DNA of 40,473 bases. Origin: an uncultured Rhodospirillales bacterium. Lineage in GTDB: Bacteria; Pseudomonadota; Alphaproteobacteria; Reyranellales; Reyranellaceae. The first letter of the stretch is position 1. Each line of letters opens with the position of its first letter. The stretch is from positions 1 to 40,473 of the forward strand of contig CADECW010000069.1 of assembly GCA_902825855.1 (NCBI GenBank). Reading direction: 5' to 3'. Below are positions 32,942 through 40,473 of this stretch, in pieces. Made by a program: the position numbers and the translations under genes. The notes below the pieces were generated by a model. That model ran no database searches. It saw only the letters and a program-made list of their open reading frames with translations, and was not told the origin of the DNA.

Positions 32942-34806
32942 GCTTTGCCAAGGTTTTGGTCGCCAATCGCGGCGAGATCGCCTGGCGCGTCATGCGCACC
33001 GCCAAGGCGATGGGCTATCGCACCGTCGCGGTCTATTCCGATGCCGACAAGGAGGCGCCGCACGTTTCGTTCGCCGACGAGGCAGTGCGCATCGGCCCAT
33101 CGCCGGTCGGCGAGAGCTATCTCAGCATCGATCGCATCCTCGAGGCCGCGCACAAGTCCGGCGCCGATGCGGTCCATCCGGGCTACGGCTTCCTCTCGGA
33201 GAACGAGACGTTCGCTGCCGCTTGCGAGAAGGCGGGCCTGGTCTTCATCGGTCCCCCGCCGGCGGCCATCGCAGCCATGGGCAACAAGGCTGCTGCCAAG
33301 CGGCGTATGATTGCCGCCGGAGTGCCTTGCGTGCCGGGTTACCAGGGCGCCGACCAGAGCGACGGCAACCTCGAGAAAGAAGCGCGCAAGATCGGACTGC
33401 CGGTGATGGTGAAGGCGGCGGCCGGCGGTGGCGGTCGCGGCATGCGGCTGGTCGAGCGCGAGGCCGACCTCCTGGCGGCCATCCACTCGGCGCGCACCGA
33501 AGCCGAGAGCGCCTTCGGCTCGGGCGAGCTGATCCTCGAGAAGGCCGTGGAAGACGCGCGCCACGTGGAGATCCAGGTCTTCGCCGACGCCCATGGCAAC
33601 GTCATCCATCTCGGCGAACGCGACTGCTCGGTGCAGCGCCGCCATCAGAAGGTGATCGAGGAAGCGCCCTCTCCCGCCGTCAATGACGACCTGCGCCGTC
33701 GCATGGGGGCAGCCGCCGTGGCCGCGGCCCGCTCCATCGGCTATCGCGGCGCCGGTACGGTCGAGTTCCTGCTGGGCGCCGACGGTGCCTTCTACTTCCT
33801 GGAGATGAACACCCGACTGCAGGTCGAGCATCCGGTGACCGAGGCGATTACCGGCCAGGACCTGGTCGCTTGGCAGCTGAAAGTCGCCGCGGGCGAGAAG
33901 CTGCCGCTCACCCAGGAGCAGGTGACCTTCGCGGGCAATGCAATCGAGGTCAGGCTCTACGCCGAGGACGCCTACGCAGGCTTCCTGCCGCAGACCGGCC
34001 GCATCGATGTCTGGCGGCCAGCGAGCGGCCCTGGCATACGTGTCGACCACGGCATGAAAGAGGGCCTTGCGATCTCGCCGTTCTACGACCCGATGATCGC
34101 CAAGTTCATCGCCCACGGCGCCACGCGCGAGGAGGCGCGCCTGCGGCTGGTCCATGCCTTGCGCGAAACGGTGGTGCTGGGCCCGACCACCAACCGGCAT
34201 TTCCTGATCCGGCTGCTGGAGCATCCCGAGTTCGCGGCCGGCGAGGCGACAACGGCATTCCTCGGCAGGCACGACTTCCCCGCGCCGGCGATCAGCGATG
34301 GCCACTGGCAGCTCGCGGCGGCCTTGCTGTGGCGGCAGTCGGCGGCGCGCCATCCGGCGACCCTGCGCGGCTGGCGCAACTCCAACCCTGAGCCGACGCC
34401 GATCCGCCTTACGGCAGGCAACACTGAGCGCCTTCTTCACGTGACGGGCGCCGAGCCGATTGAATCCGCCCCGTTCCACATCGACGGCGAGGACATCGTC
34501 GTCGATCTCGACGCAATGACGATCCGCTTCACCGACACGACTTACGCACCGCCCGCCGCTGCGGCAGCCGGCAGCGACGGCAAGCTACGGGCACCGATGG
34601 ACGGCAAGATCGTCGCCATCAACGTCGCCGCCGGCGACAGCGTCAGCAAGGGCCAGACGTTGATCGTGCTGGAGGCCATGAAGATCCAGCACCAGCTCAA
34701 GGCCGCGCTCGACGCCAGGGTCGAATCGGTGACGGTTAAGGAAGGCCAGCAGGTGTCCAACCGGACGATCCTCGTGACGATGGCGGCCGATGCCGCTGCA
34801 CATTGA
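32938..34806 (+). CDS. Acyl-CoA carboxylase, biotin carboxylase/BCCP (alpha) subunit
   Basis: A 622-residue fusion of biotin carboxylase and biotin carrier domains. The BC N-domain starts FAKVLVANRGEIAWRVMRTA. ATP-grasp elements are AAAGGGGRGMRLV and EMNTRLQVEHPVTEAITG. The BC C-domain follows to about residue 445. The biotinyl domain near the end has LEAMKIQH, with Lys582 the biotin site; Ile replaces the usual Met after Lys. It is a little shorter than typical MCC alpha (about 655-670), mainly in the linker. It pairs with the beta subunit at 27697. Its end overlaps the ABC ATPase gene by 17 bp. Confidence 0.92.
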   Translation: MSFAKVLVANRGEIAWRVMRTAKAMGYRTVAVYSDADKEAPHVSFADEAVRIGPSPVGESYLSIDRILEAAHKSGADAVHPGYGFLSENETFAAACEKAGLVFIGPPPAAIAAMGNKAAAKRRMIAAGVPCVPGYQGADQSDGNLEKEARKIGLPVMVKAAAGGGGRGMRLVEREADLLAAIHSARTEAESAFGSGELILEKAVEDARHVEIQVFADAHGNVIHLGERDCSVQRRHQKVIEEAPSPAVNDDLRRRMGAAAVAAARSIGYRGAGTVEFLLGADGAFYFLEMNTRLQVEHPVTEAITGQDLVAWQLKVAAGEKLPLTQEQVTFAGNAIEVRLYAEDAYAGFLPQTGRIDVWRPASGPGIRVDHGMKEGLAISPFYDPMIAKFIAHGATREEARLRLVHALRETVVLGPTTNRHFLIRLLEHPEFAAGEATTAFLGRHDFPAPAISDGHWQLAAALLWRQSAARHPATLRGWRNSNPEPTPIRLTAGNTERLLHVTGAEPIESAPFHIDGEDIVVDLDAMTIRFTDTTYAPPAAAAAGSDGKLRAPMDGKIVAINVAAGDSVSKGQTLIVLEAMKIQHQLKAALDARVESVTVKEGQQVSNRTILVTMAADAAAH

Positions 34807-35563
34807 GAAGGTCAGCCACAGTTACGGCACCGTGGAAGCGCTGTCGGGCATCGAGCTCGACATCATCGACGGCGAGACGGTCGCGCTGATCGGGCCGTCA
34901 GGTTGCGGCAAGTCGACCTTGCTCGGCATCGTCGGCGGCCTGCTCGAGCCCACGGCAGGCCGCGTCACCTTCTCCGGGCAGATGCCCGGCGATTCGCTCA
35001 ACCCCTTCACCTACATCTTCCAGGATTTCGCTCTGCTGCCCTGGCGGAGCGTCGCCGACAATGTCGGTATCGCCCTCGAACACCGCGCGCTGTCGGCCAC
35101 CGAGCGCCGCGAGCGCGTCGCGGCGGCGCTGGCGCTCACGGGCCTCGGGGATTTTGCGGCGGCCTATCCCAAGCAGCTCTCGGGCGGCATGCGCCAGCGC
35201 GTCGGTATCGCCCGCGCCCTGGTCGTCCGGCCGGCGGTGCTGCTGCTCGACGAGCCCTTGTCGGCCCTCGATGCGCAGACGCGCGAGCTCCTGATGGAGG
35301 ACCTTCTGGCCATCTGGGCGCGTGAGAAGAGCACGCGCGTATACGTCACGCACAATCTCGAGGAAGCGGCCCGCCTCGCCGACCGTGTCGTCGTGCTGTC
35401 TCGTCGCCCTGGCCGCGTCCGCGAGGTGATCGCGATCGACGTGCCGGTGGCGGAGCGGGGCCAGGCGAGGCACGCGAGCCTGCTTGTCGATGTACACAGG
35501 AAGCTCTGGTCGCTGATCCGCGAAGAAGTCGTCACCGCCGACCGCGAGATGCAGCATGTCTGA
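34790..35563 (+). CDS. ABC transporter ATPase, nitrate/sulfonate/taurine type
   Basis: A 257-residue nucleotide-binding subunit. Walker A GPSGCGKST is at residues 35-43, the Q-loop is in FQDFALLPWRSVADN, the signature is LSGGMRQRVGIARAL and Walker B is VLLLDEPLSALD, with the H-loop in YVTHNLEEA. The LPWRSVADN segment is typical of the TauB/SsuB group. Its start lies inside the 3' end of the biotin-subunit gene, strong evidence that import and catabolism are made together. It pairs with the permease that overlaps by 8 bp. Confidence 0.9.
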   Translation: MPLHIEKVSHSYGTVEALSGIELDIIDGETVALIGPSGCGKSTLLGIVGGLLEPTAGRVTFSGQMPGDSLNPFTYIFQDFALLPWRSVADNVGIALEHRALSATERRERVAAALALTGLGDFAAAYPKQLSGGMRQRVGIARALVVRPAVLLLDEPLSALDAQTRELLMEDLLAIWAREKSTRVYVTHNLEEAARLADRVVVLSRRPGRVREVIAIDVPVAERGQARHASLLVDVHRKLWSLIREEVVTADREMQHV

Positions 35564-36392
35564 CCAGCGGCCTGATCAGCGGACTGACCAACGGTATGCG
35601 CAGCAGCCCGTCCGCCAACCCGTGCCCTTCCGCGGCGGCGGCTTCAACCCGGTGCCGCGGCGGCTGTTGCCCTGGCTGGTCTTCGTTCTGCTGATCGCCG
35701 CGTGGCAGGCTGCATCGAGCGCGGGCACGCTGCCGGCGCTGTTCATGCCAAGCCCCGCCACGATCGTGAGCGCGCTGGTCGAATTGTGGCTGAACGGCAC
35801 CCTGGTCGAGCACGTCACGGCATCGCTGAAGCGCATCATCCCCGGCTGGATCATCGGCACGGGCGCCGGCCTCGCGGTCGGCCTCTCCATGGGGATCTTC
35901 TCCGCTGCGCGCGCGGCCGGCCTGCCGATCGTGTCGGCGTTGTTTCCCATCCCCAAGATCGCCCTGCTGCCGCTCTTGATCCTGTGGTTCGGCATCGGCG
36001 AGCCGTCCAAGGTTGCGACGATCGCGCTCGGTGTGTTCTTCCCGACGGTGATCTCGGCCTACAGCGCCTGCGATTCGGTGCCGCGCAACCTGATACGCAT
36101 GGGCCAGAGCTTCGGCCTGCCGGCCACCGACATCGTCGCCAAGATCATCCTGCCGGGATCGATGCCGGGCATCCTTGCTGGGTTCCGAATTTCGGCGTCG
36201 GTGGCGCTGCTGCTGGTCGTGGCGGCCGAGATGATCGGGGCGCAGTACGGCATCGGTGCCTTCGTGCTGCAGGCCGGAAACCTGATGCAGACCGACCAGC
36301 TCATGGCCGGCGTGGTGTTGTTGTCCGTGCTGGGCCTGTTGATCGCCTGGGCACTTGGCATGGTCGAGCGTTCCGTGCTCCGCTGGCGCTAG
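35556..36392 (+). CDS. ABC transporter permease, TauC/SsuC type
   Basis: A 278-residue inner-membrane permease with about six helices. The cytoplasmic EAA loop that docks on the ATPase is represented by SFGLPATDIVAKIILPGSMPGILAGFRI. The preceding ISALFPIPKIALLPLLILWFG region (here VSALFPIPKIALLPL) is typical of the taurine/nitrate/sulfonate permeases. The first 30 residues are a polar Gln/Asp/Arg-rich tail (DQRPDQRTDQRYAQQPVRQP) that is unusual for the family. It overlaps the ATPase gene and precedes the receptor gene by 13 bp. Confidence 0.9.
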   Translation: MSDQRPDQRTDQRYAQQPVRQPVPFRGGGFNPVPRRLLPWLVFVLLIAAWQAASSAGTLPALFMPSPATIVSALVELWLNGTLVEHVTASLKRIIPGWIIGTGAGLAVGLSMGIFSAARAAGLPIVSALFPIPKIALLPLLILWFGIGEPSKVATIALGVFFPTVISAYSACDSVPRNLIRMGQSFGLPATDIVAKIILPGSMPGILAGFRISASVALLLVVAAEMIGAQYGIGAFVLQAGNLMQTDQLMAGVVLLSVLGLLIAWALGMVERSVLRWR

Positions 36393-36405
36393 GGAGGAAG
36401 AAAGT

Positions 36406-37374
36406 ATGTTCCGCAGACAAATGCTCGCCGCCGCTCTTGTCGTGGCGGCGGCGCCCGCCTTCGGCCAGAGCTATCCGAACAAGCCGATCACCATGATCGT
36501 GCCCTTCGCCGCCGGCGGCCCGACCGACCTGATCGCCCGGGTCATCGGCGAGCGCATGGGCAAGGAGCTCGGCCAGCAATTCATCATCGAGAACGTCACC
36601 GGCGCCGCCGGCACCATCGCCATGGCCAAGCTCGCGCGCTCGGCGCCCGACGGCTACACGATCGGCATCGGCCATGTCGGCACCAATGTCGCCAATGCCG
36701 TGATCTACACCAAGCTCGGCTTCGACCTTCTCGGCGACCTCGAGCCGATCGCTCGCCTCCCGGCCAATGCCATGCTGGTCGTGTCGTCCAACAACATGCC
36801 GGCCAAGACCCTGAAGGAACTCGTCGACTACTTGAAGGCCAATCCCGACAAGACGTCGGGCGGCACCGCGGGCATCGGCTCGGGCGCGCATCTCGGGGCG
36901 CTCGCCTTCAACAAGGCGACCGGGGTCGCCTACCAGCTCGTGCCCTATCGTGGGACCGGCCCCGCCATGCAGGACCTGATCGCCAATCAGATCCAGGTGA
37001 TGGTCGACCAGTCGGCGAATTCGCTGCCGCAGGTTCAGGCCGGCAAGATTCGCGCCTATGCCGTGACCTCGGCCACGCGTTCGCCCGCCATGCCCGACAT
37101 CCCGACCGCGGCCGAGGCGGGCTTCCCGATGGAAGTGTCGATCTGGAACGGCCTGTGGGCGCCCAAGGGTACGCCGAAGGACATCGTCGACAGGCTGAAT
37201 GCCGCGGCCGTCGCCGCCCTTGCCGATCCCGCCGTTCGCAAACGCATGGACGAACTCGGTCTCGACACCCCGACGCCCGAGCAAATGAAGCCAGCTACCT
37301 TCGCCGCCTTCCAGAAGGCCGAGCTCGCCTACTGGAAGCCGATCCTCGAAGCCGCCGGCGTCAAGGCGGAGTGA
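36406..37374 (+). CDS. Bug/TctC-family periplasmic solute receptor
   Basis: A 322-residue periplasmic binding protein. The signal peptide (RRQMLAAALVVAAAPAFG) would be cleaved near residue 20. The Bug fold follows with SYPNKPITMIVPFAAGGPTD, ENVTGAAGTIAMAKLARSAP and VDQSANSLPQVQAGKIRAYA. Bug receptors bind carboxylates and normally serve TctAB transporters or work alone. AGGGAGGA sits just upstream of the ATG. Finding it directly behind TauBC-type ABC genes, with no SsuA-like receptor, is odd. It likely binds the organic acid degraded by the operon, which is inference. The 3' end overlaps the convergent amidase by 14 bp. Confidence 0.9.
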   Translation: MFRRQMLAAALVVAAAPAFGQSYPNKPITMIVPFAAGGPTDLIARVIGERMGKELGQQFIIENVTGAAGTIAMAKLARSAPDGYTIGIGHVGTNVANAVIYTKLGFDLLGDLEPIARLPANAMLVVSSNNMPAKTLKELVDYLKANPDKTSGGTAGIGSGAHLGALAFNKATGVAYQLVPYRGTGPAMQDLIANQIQVMVDQSANSLPQVQAGKIRAYAVTSATRSPAMPDIPTAAEAGFPMEVSIWNGLWAPKGTPKDIVDRLNAAAVAALADPAVRKRMDELGLDTPTPEQMKPATFAAFQKAELAYWKPILEAAGVKAE

Positions 37375-38812
37375 CATCCCTGTAGTTCGGCGGCAGCGGA
37401 CAAGGCGGCAACAGTTTTTCCAGCGCCTTGGCGACTCCGAGCAGACGAGCATCGCCCCAGCGCTTGCCGATGAGCTGCAGGCCGATCGGCAACCCTTCGC
37501 TGGAGAAGCCGCACGGCAGCACGATCGATGGCTGGCCAGTCAGGTTGGCGAGGAAGTTGTAGGCCGTGCCGGCGAAGAAATAGGGATGCGGCGTGCCGTC
37601 GATGACCAGCGGCTCGCTCTGCTGCTGCCGGATGAAGGCAGCATCGGGCATCACCGGCATCAGCCAGGCGTCATAGTCGTCGAGGAAAGCCTCGCATTGC
37701 CGGATGATCGCATCGCGGCGGTCGAGCACGGCCAGAAACTCGGCGATATCGAGCCGCGCGGTGCGGCCGATCGAGCGCGCGCTCGGGTCCGACGCCGCTT
37801 CCATCCCGAAGCTGCGCTCGCGCTCGGCAAGCGGCTGCAGCGCGCGGACCTGATACTGGTAGAGATCGATCCAGTCGTCCCAGCCCTGCCGCCAGTCGAT
37901 GTCCGGGACAGCGCGCTTGACCTTGGCTCCATGTTTGGTCAGCAAACGTACGGTCTGGTGCACCACTGCCGCGGTGTCGCCTGAGACCTTCACCAGCGGA
38001 TTGCTCTCGAGCACGGCGATGCGCAGTCCCTTGGGAACTGCAGCACGCGCCGGGCCGAGCGGCACGGGCGGCGCTTCGGCCTCATGGCCGTCGGGCCCGG
38101 CGATGACGCGTAGCGCCATTTCGAGATCTTCGACCGAACGGGCCAGGGGGCCGAACACGCCCATCCAGCGGATGGTGCGCGTCTGGCCGGGAAGTCCCGG
38201 CACATGACCATGGCCCGGCACGCGCCATTCGGTGGGCTTCAGCGAAAGGATTCCGTTGTAGTGCGCCGGATTCCTGACCGAGCCGCCGATGTCGCTGCCG
38301 AGTTCGAGCGGCGACAGGCGTGCGGCGACGGCCACGGCGCCACCACCCGTCGAGCCGCCGGCGGTGCGGCGGTCATCCCAGGCGTTCTTTGAGGTGCCGA
38401 ACAACGGGCTCTCGGTCTGAAAATCGGCGCACAGTTCGGGCACATTGGTCTTGCCCAGGATCACCGCGCCCGCCGCGCGCAAACGTGCGACCAGGCTCGA
38501 ATCCTCGCGCGCCACGTTGTCCTTGAGCGGCGGGTGGCTCGAGGTCGTGTGCATCCCAGCGATATCGAACGCCTCCTTGATGGTGATGGGAACGCCGTGC
38601 AACGGACCTGCCGGCTTGTTCATCGCCAGTGCGCGATCCGCCGTGCGCGCAGCCTTCAACGCGCCGTCGCGGTCGACCACCACAAGTGCATTGAGCGGGC
38701 CGTTCAGCCGGTCGATGCGCTGCAGGTGCGCCCTCGTCACCTCGACCGAGCTCAGCCGGCCGTTTCGTATGGCGCGGGCAAGCCGCGTCGCCGTCTCAAA
38801 GCACGGATTCAT
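37361..38812 (-). CDS. Amidase-signature hydrolase
   Basis: A 483-residue amidase-signature enzyme. The Ser-cisSer-Lys triad is Lys79 (VPITIKEAFD), Ser154 (TAGGSTGGGAVAVAA) and nucleophile Ser178 (LGSDIGGSVRNPAH). The 75- and 24-residue spacings equal those of FAAH (Lys142, Ser217, Ser241). It would hydrolyse a carboxamide to acid plus ammonia or amine; the substrate is not evident. AGGGA precedes the ATG. It is convergent with the Bug gene and divergent from the HSDL2-like SDR, so it has its own promoter in the 81-bp gap. Confidence 0.92.
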   Translation of the reverse strand: MNPCFETATRLARAIRNGRLSSVEVTRAHLQRIDRLNGPLNALVVVDRDGALKAARTADRALAMNKPAGPLHGVPITIKEAFDIAGMHTTSSHPPLKDNVAREDSSLVARLRAAGAVILGKTNVPELCADFQTESPLFGTSKNAWDDRRTAGGSTGGGAVAVAARLSPLELGSDIGGSVRNPAHYNGILSLKPTEWRVPGHGHVPGLPGQTRTIRWMGVFGPLARSVEDLEMALRVIAGPDGHEAEAPPVPLGPARAAVPKGLRIAVLESNPLVKVSGDTAAVVHQTVRLLTKHGAKVKRAVPDIDWRQGWDDWIDLYQYQVRALQPLAERERSFGMEAASDPSARSIGRTARLDIAEFLAVLDRRDAIIRQCEAFLDDYDAWLMPVMPDAAFIRQQQSEPLVIDGTPHPYFFAGTAYNFLANLTGQPSIVLPCGFSSEGLPIGLQLIGKRWGDARLLGVAKALEKLLPPCPLPPNYRDVTPP

Positions 38813-38893
38813 GCATGTCCCTCTTGCACGTCTCGGACACTAGCCGCCTCACCCGCACCCGGCTATAGAGCCCCAGGTATTCTCGGGGACGCC

Positions 38894-39745
38894 ATGAGTT
38901 TGGCTCGCAAAACACTGTTCGTGACCGGCGCCAGCCGCGGCATCGGACTTGCCATCGCGCTCGCTGCCGCACGCGACGGCGCCAACGTTGCCATCGCCGC
39001 CAAGACGGTGAAGCCCGATCCCAGATTGCCCGGCACCATCTTCACCGCCGCCGAGGAGGTCGAGAAGGCAGGCGGCAAGGCGCTGCCGCTGGCCTGCGAC
39101 ATCCGTGACGAGCAGAGCGTCGAGAAGTCGGTGACCGAGACCGTGGCGAGGTTCGGCGGCATCGACATCCTGATCAACAACGCCAGCGCCATCAGCCTCA
39201 CCGGCACGCTGGCGACGCAGATGAAGCGCTACGACCTGATGCACCAGATCAATTCGCGCGGCACCTACATGGTCTCGCAAAAGTGCATCCCGTATCTCCT
39301 GAAGGCCGCGAATCCCCACGTGCTCAACCTCTCGCCGCCGCTCGACTTCGACGTGAAGTGGTTTTCCAACCACGCGGCCTACACCCTCGCCAAGTTCGGC
39401 ATGTCGATCTATGCCTGGGCGATGGCCGAGGAGTTCAAGGGCGAGATCGCGTTCAACTGCCTGTGGCCGCGCACCGGCATCGCGACCGCGGCGATCCAGA
39501 ACATCCTGGGCGGCGAGGACGGCATGAAGCGCTGCCGCAAGCCGGAGATCATGGCCGACGCGGCCTATGCCATCCTCAACAGGCCGGCGACGAAGTGCAC
39601 CGGCAACTTCTTCATCGACGACGAGGTTCTGGCCGCCGAAGGCGTCACCGATTTCGACAAATATGCCGTATCACCCGGCACGCCGCTGATGCCCGACTTC
39701 TTCGTGCCGGCCGAAGGCGCCCGCACGGTCGTCGGCCGGGCGTAG
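38894..39745 (+). CDS. SDR oxidoreductase, HSDL2-like
   Basis: A 283-residue short-chain dehydrogenase. The cofactor motif TGASRGIG is at residues 11-18, NNASAISLTGT at 96-106, and the catalytic Ser147, Tyr163 and Lys167 are intact (AAYTLAKFGM). NNASAISLTGTLATQMKRYD and the SPPLDFDVKWF segment are characteristic of the HSDL2 group as I recall it. Mammalian HSDL2 is peroxisomal, carries a C-terminal SCP2 domain and is linked to fatty-acid metabolism. Here the SCP2 part is absent; a separate SCP2 gene lies at 26432. The alpha/beta hydrolase gene follows after 3 bp. Confidence 0.9.
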   Translation: MSLARKTLFVTGASRGIGLAIALAAARDGANVAIAAKTVKPDPRLPGTIFTAAEEVEKAGGKALPLACDIRDEQSVEKSVTETVARFGGIDILINNASAISLTGTLATQMKRYDLMHQINSRGTYMVSQKCIPYLLKAANPHVLNLSPPLDFDVKWFSNHAAYTLAKFGMSIYAWAMAEEFKGEIAFNCLWPRTGIATAAIQNILGGEDGMKRCRKPEIMADAAYAILNRPATKCTGNFFIDDEVLAAEGVTDFDKYAVSPGTPLMPDFFVPAEGARTVVGRA

Positions 39746-39748
39746 ATC

Positions 39749-40471
39749 GTGGCAACGTTCCTGCTGATCCATGGCGCCTGCACCGGCGGCTGGTGCTGGG
39801 AAAAGGTCGCGCCGCTGCTCGAAGCCAACGGCCACAAGGTCTGCGCGCCCGACATGCCGGGCCTGGGCAAGGACGACACGCCGCCCGCCAACGTCACGCT
39901 GGCCGACAATGTCGAGAAAGTCTCACGGCTGCTCGACAAGATGGAGGAACAGGTCGTGCTGGTCGGCCATTCCCTCGGCGGCATCACCATCAGCGCGGTC
40001 GCCGAAGCCCGGCGGCGCAAGCTCAAGGCCCTGGTATATCTTTGCGCCCTGCTGCCGACTTCGGGCAAGTGCGGCAAGGACATGACCTCGCTCGAGCCCG
40101 ACACGATGTTCCGGCTTTCGCGCCAGGTCAGCCCGGACGGACTTACCTACACCTTCTCTCGCGACAAGCTGCCGACGCTGTTCTACGCCGACGTCTCGCC
40201 GGAGGATCGCTACAAGGCGATGGAACGCCTGCGGCCGCAGCCGATCTCGATCTCGACCACGCCGGTGACCCTGACCGAGGACCGCTTCGGCTCGGTGCCG
40301 CGCTGGTACATCGAGTGCACGCACGACAACGCCGTGCGCATCAACCTTCAGCGACTGATGGTGAAGATGACCCCGTCCAAGGTCATCAGCATGGAGTGCG
40401 GCCACTCGCCCTTCTTCAGCAATACCGAGGAACTCGTCGAGCACCTGGAGGCGATTGCCCGGTCATCCTGA
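39749..40471 (+). CDS. Alpha/beta hydrolase, esterase of the MES/hydroxynitrile-lyase group
   Basis: A 240-residue alpha/beta hydrolase starting at GTG. The nucleophile is Ser75 in VLVGHSLGG, the acid is in YIECTHDNAV and the His is in MECGHSPFF near residue 219. HGACTGGWCWEKVAPLLEANGH at the N-terminus (oxyanion region) is typical of plant methyl-salicylate esterase/hydroxynitrile-lyase relatives, common in soil bacteria as esterases. It is 3 bp downstream of the HSDL2-like SDR and probably co-transcribed. It ends two bases before the window edge, so it appears complete. Confidence 0.88.
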   Translation: MATFLLIHGACTGGWCWEKVAPLLEANGHKVCAPDMPGLGKDDTPPANVTLADNVEKVSRLLDKMEEQVVLVGHSLGGITISAVAEARRRKLKALVYLCALLPTSGKCGKDMTSLEPDTMFRLSRQVSPDGLTYTFSRDKLPTLFYADVSPEDRYKAMERLRPQPISISTTPVTLTEDRFGSVPRWYIECTHDNAVRINLQRLMVKMTPSKVISMECGHSPFFSNTEELVEHLEAIARSS

Positions 40472-40473
40472 GC

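Noticed and set aside
32860..34479. 539-codon open frame on the minus strand
   Set aside because: Antisense to the biotin carboxylase gene, which is unmistakable. No domain pattern is visible.

Overview
The window is about 40 kb of very GC-rich DNA from a free-living bacterium, densely packed with genes for acyl-CoA, CoA-ester and small-molecule catabolism. Codon use with G/C at third positions, Bug/TctC receptors, MocR regulators, abundant CoA-transferase and enoyl-CoA hydratase paralogs, FlK-type thioesterase and DUF2272 lipoproteins all suggest an alphaproteobacterium, probably a soil Rhodospirillales/Reyranella-like lineage. That genus guess is inference. I saw no rRNA, tRNA, CRISPR array, insertion sequence or phage gene.

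Layout. 1-2200: the start of an exported protein, a small secreted protein, an enoyl-CoA hydratase, and an FMN-binding PNPOx-like protein divergent from a MocR regulator. 3635-7808: a leftward operon of MerR regulator, DmdC-like acyl-CoA dehydrogenase, PaaG-like hydratase/isomerase and metallo-beta-lactamase-fold hydrolase. 7980-8348: FlK-type thioesterase. 8356-11302: leftward pair of a 2-hydroxyacyl-CoA lyase-like ThDP enzyme and a formyl-CoA-transferase-like enzyme. 11473-15650: gamma-carbonic-anhydrase-like protein, VOC protein, DUF2272 lipoprotein, GMC oxidoreductase, XRE regulator. 15757-23723: MFS transporter, second DUF2272 lipoprotein, GNAT, acyl-CoA synthetase, lipoprotein, gamma-glutamyltransferase, glycosidase-like protein. 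23853-26395: a 38-residue membrane microprotein, GFA, GNAT and VOC genes, and a divergent CGNR zinc-finger protein. 26432-37374: SCP2 protein, then a rightward operon of PECR-like SDR, acyl-CoA carboxylase beta, two tandem acyl-CoA dehydrogenases, hydratase, cupin, biotin-containing carboxylase alpha, ABC ATPase, ABC permease and a Bug-type receptor. 37361-40471: amidase, HSDL2-like SDR, alpha/beta hydrolase.

How they work together. The large operon has the enzyme order of a branched-chain acyl-CoA carboxylation pathway: dehydrogenation, biotin-dependent carboxylation of the gamma-methyl enoyl-CoA, then hydration, as in leucine (Liu) or citronellol/geraniol (Atu) degradation. It lacks the HMG-CoA lyase expected for leucine, and its dehydrogenases and carboxyltransferase read more like Atu proteins. 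A 22-bp palindrome of the LiuR type lies next to the start of the MerR gene and recurs with one changed base in the SCP2/SDR divergent promoter, so one regulator probably controls both loci 19 kb apart. The lyase/CoA-transferase pair could run a formyl-CoA cycle analogous to oxalate Frc/Oxc. Together with homologs of the mammalian enzymes HACL1, PECR, HSDL2 and SCP2, the window looks like a bacterial counterpart of peroxisomal branched/isoprenoid acid catabolism. That overall reading is inference.
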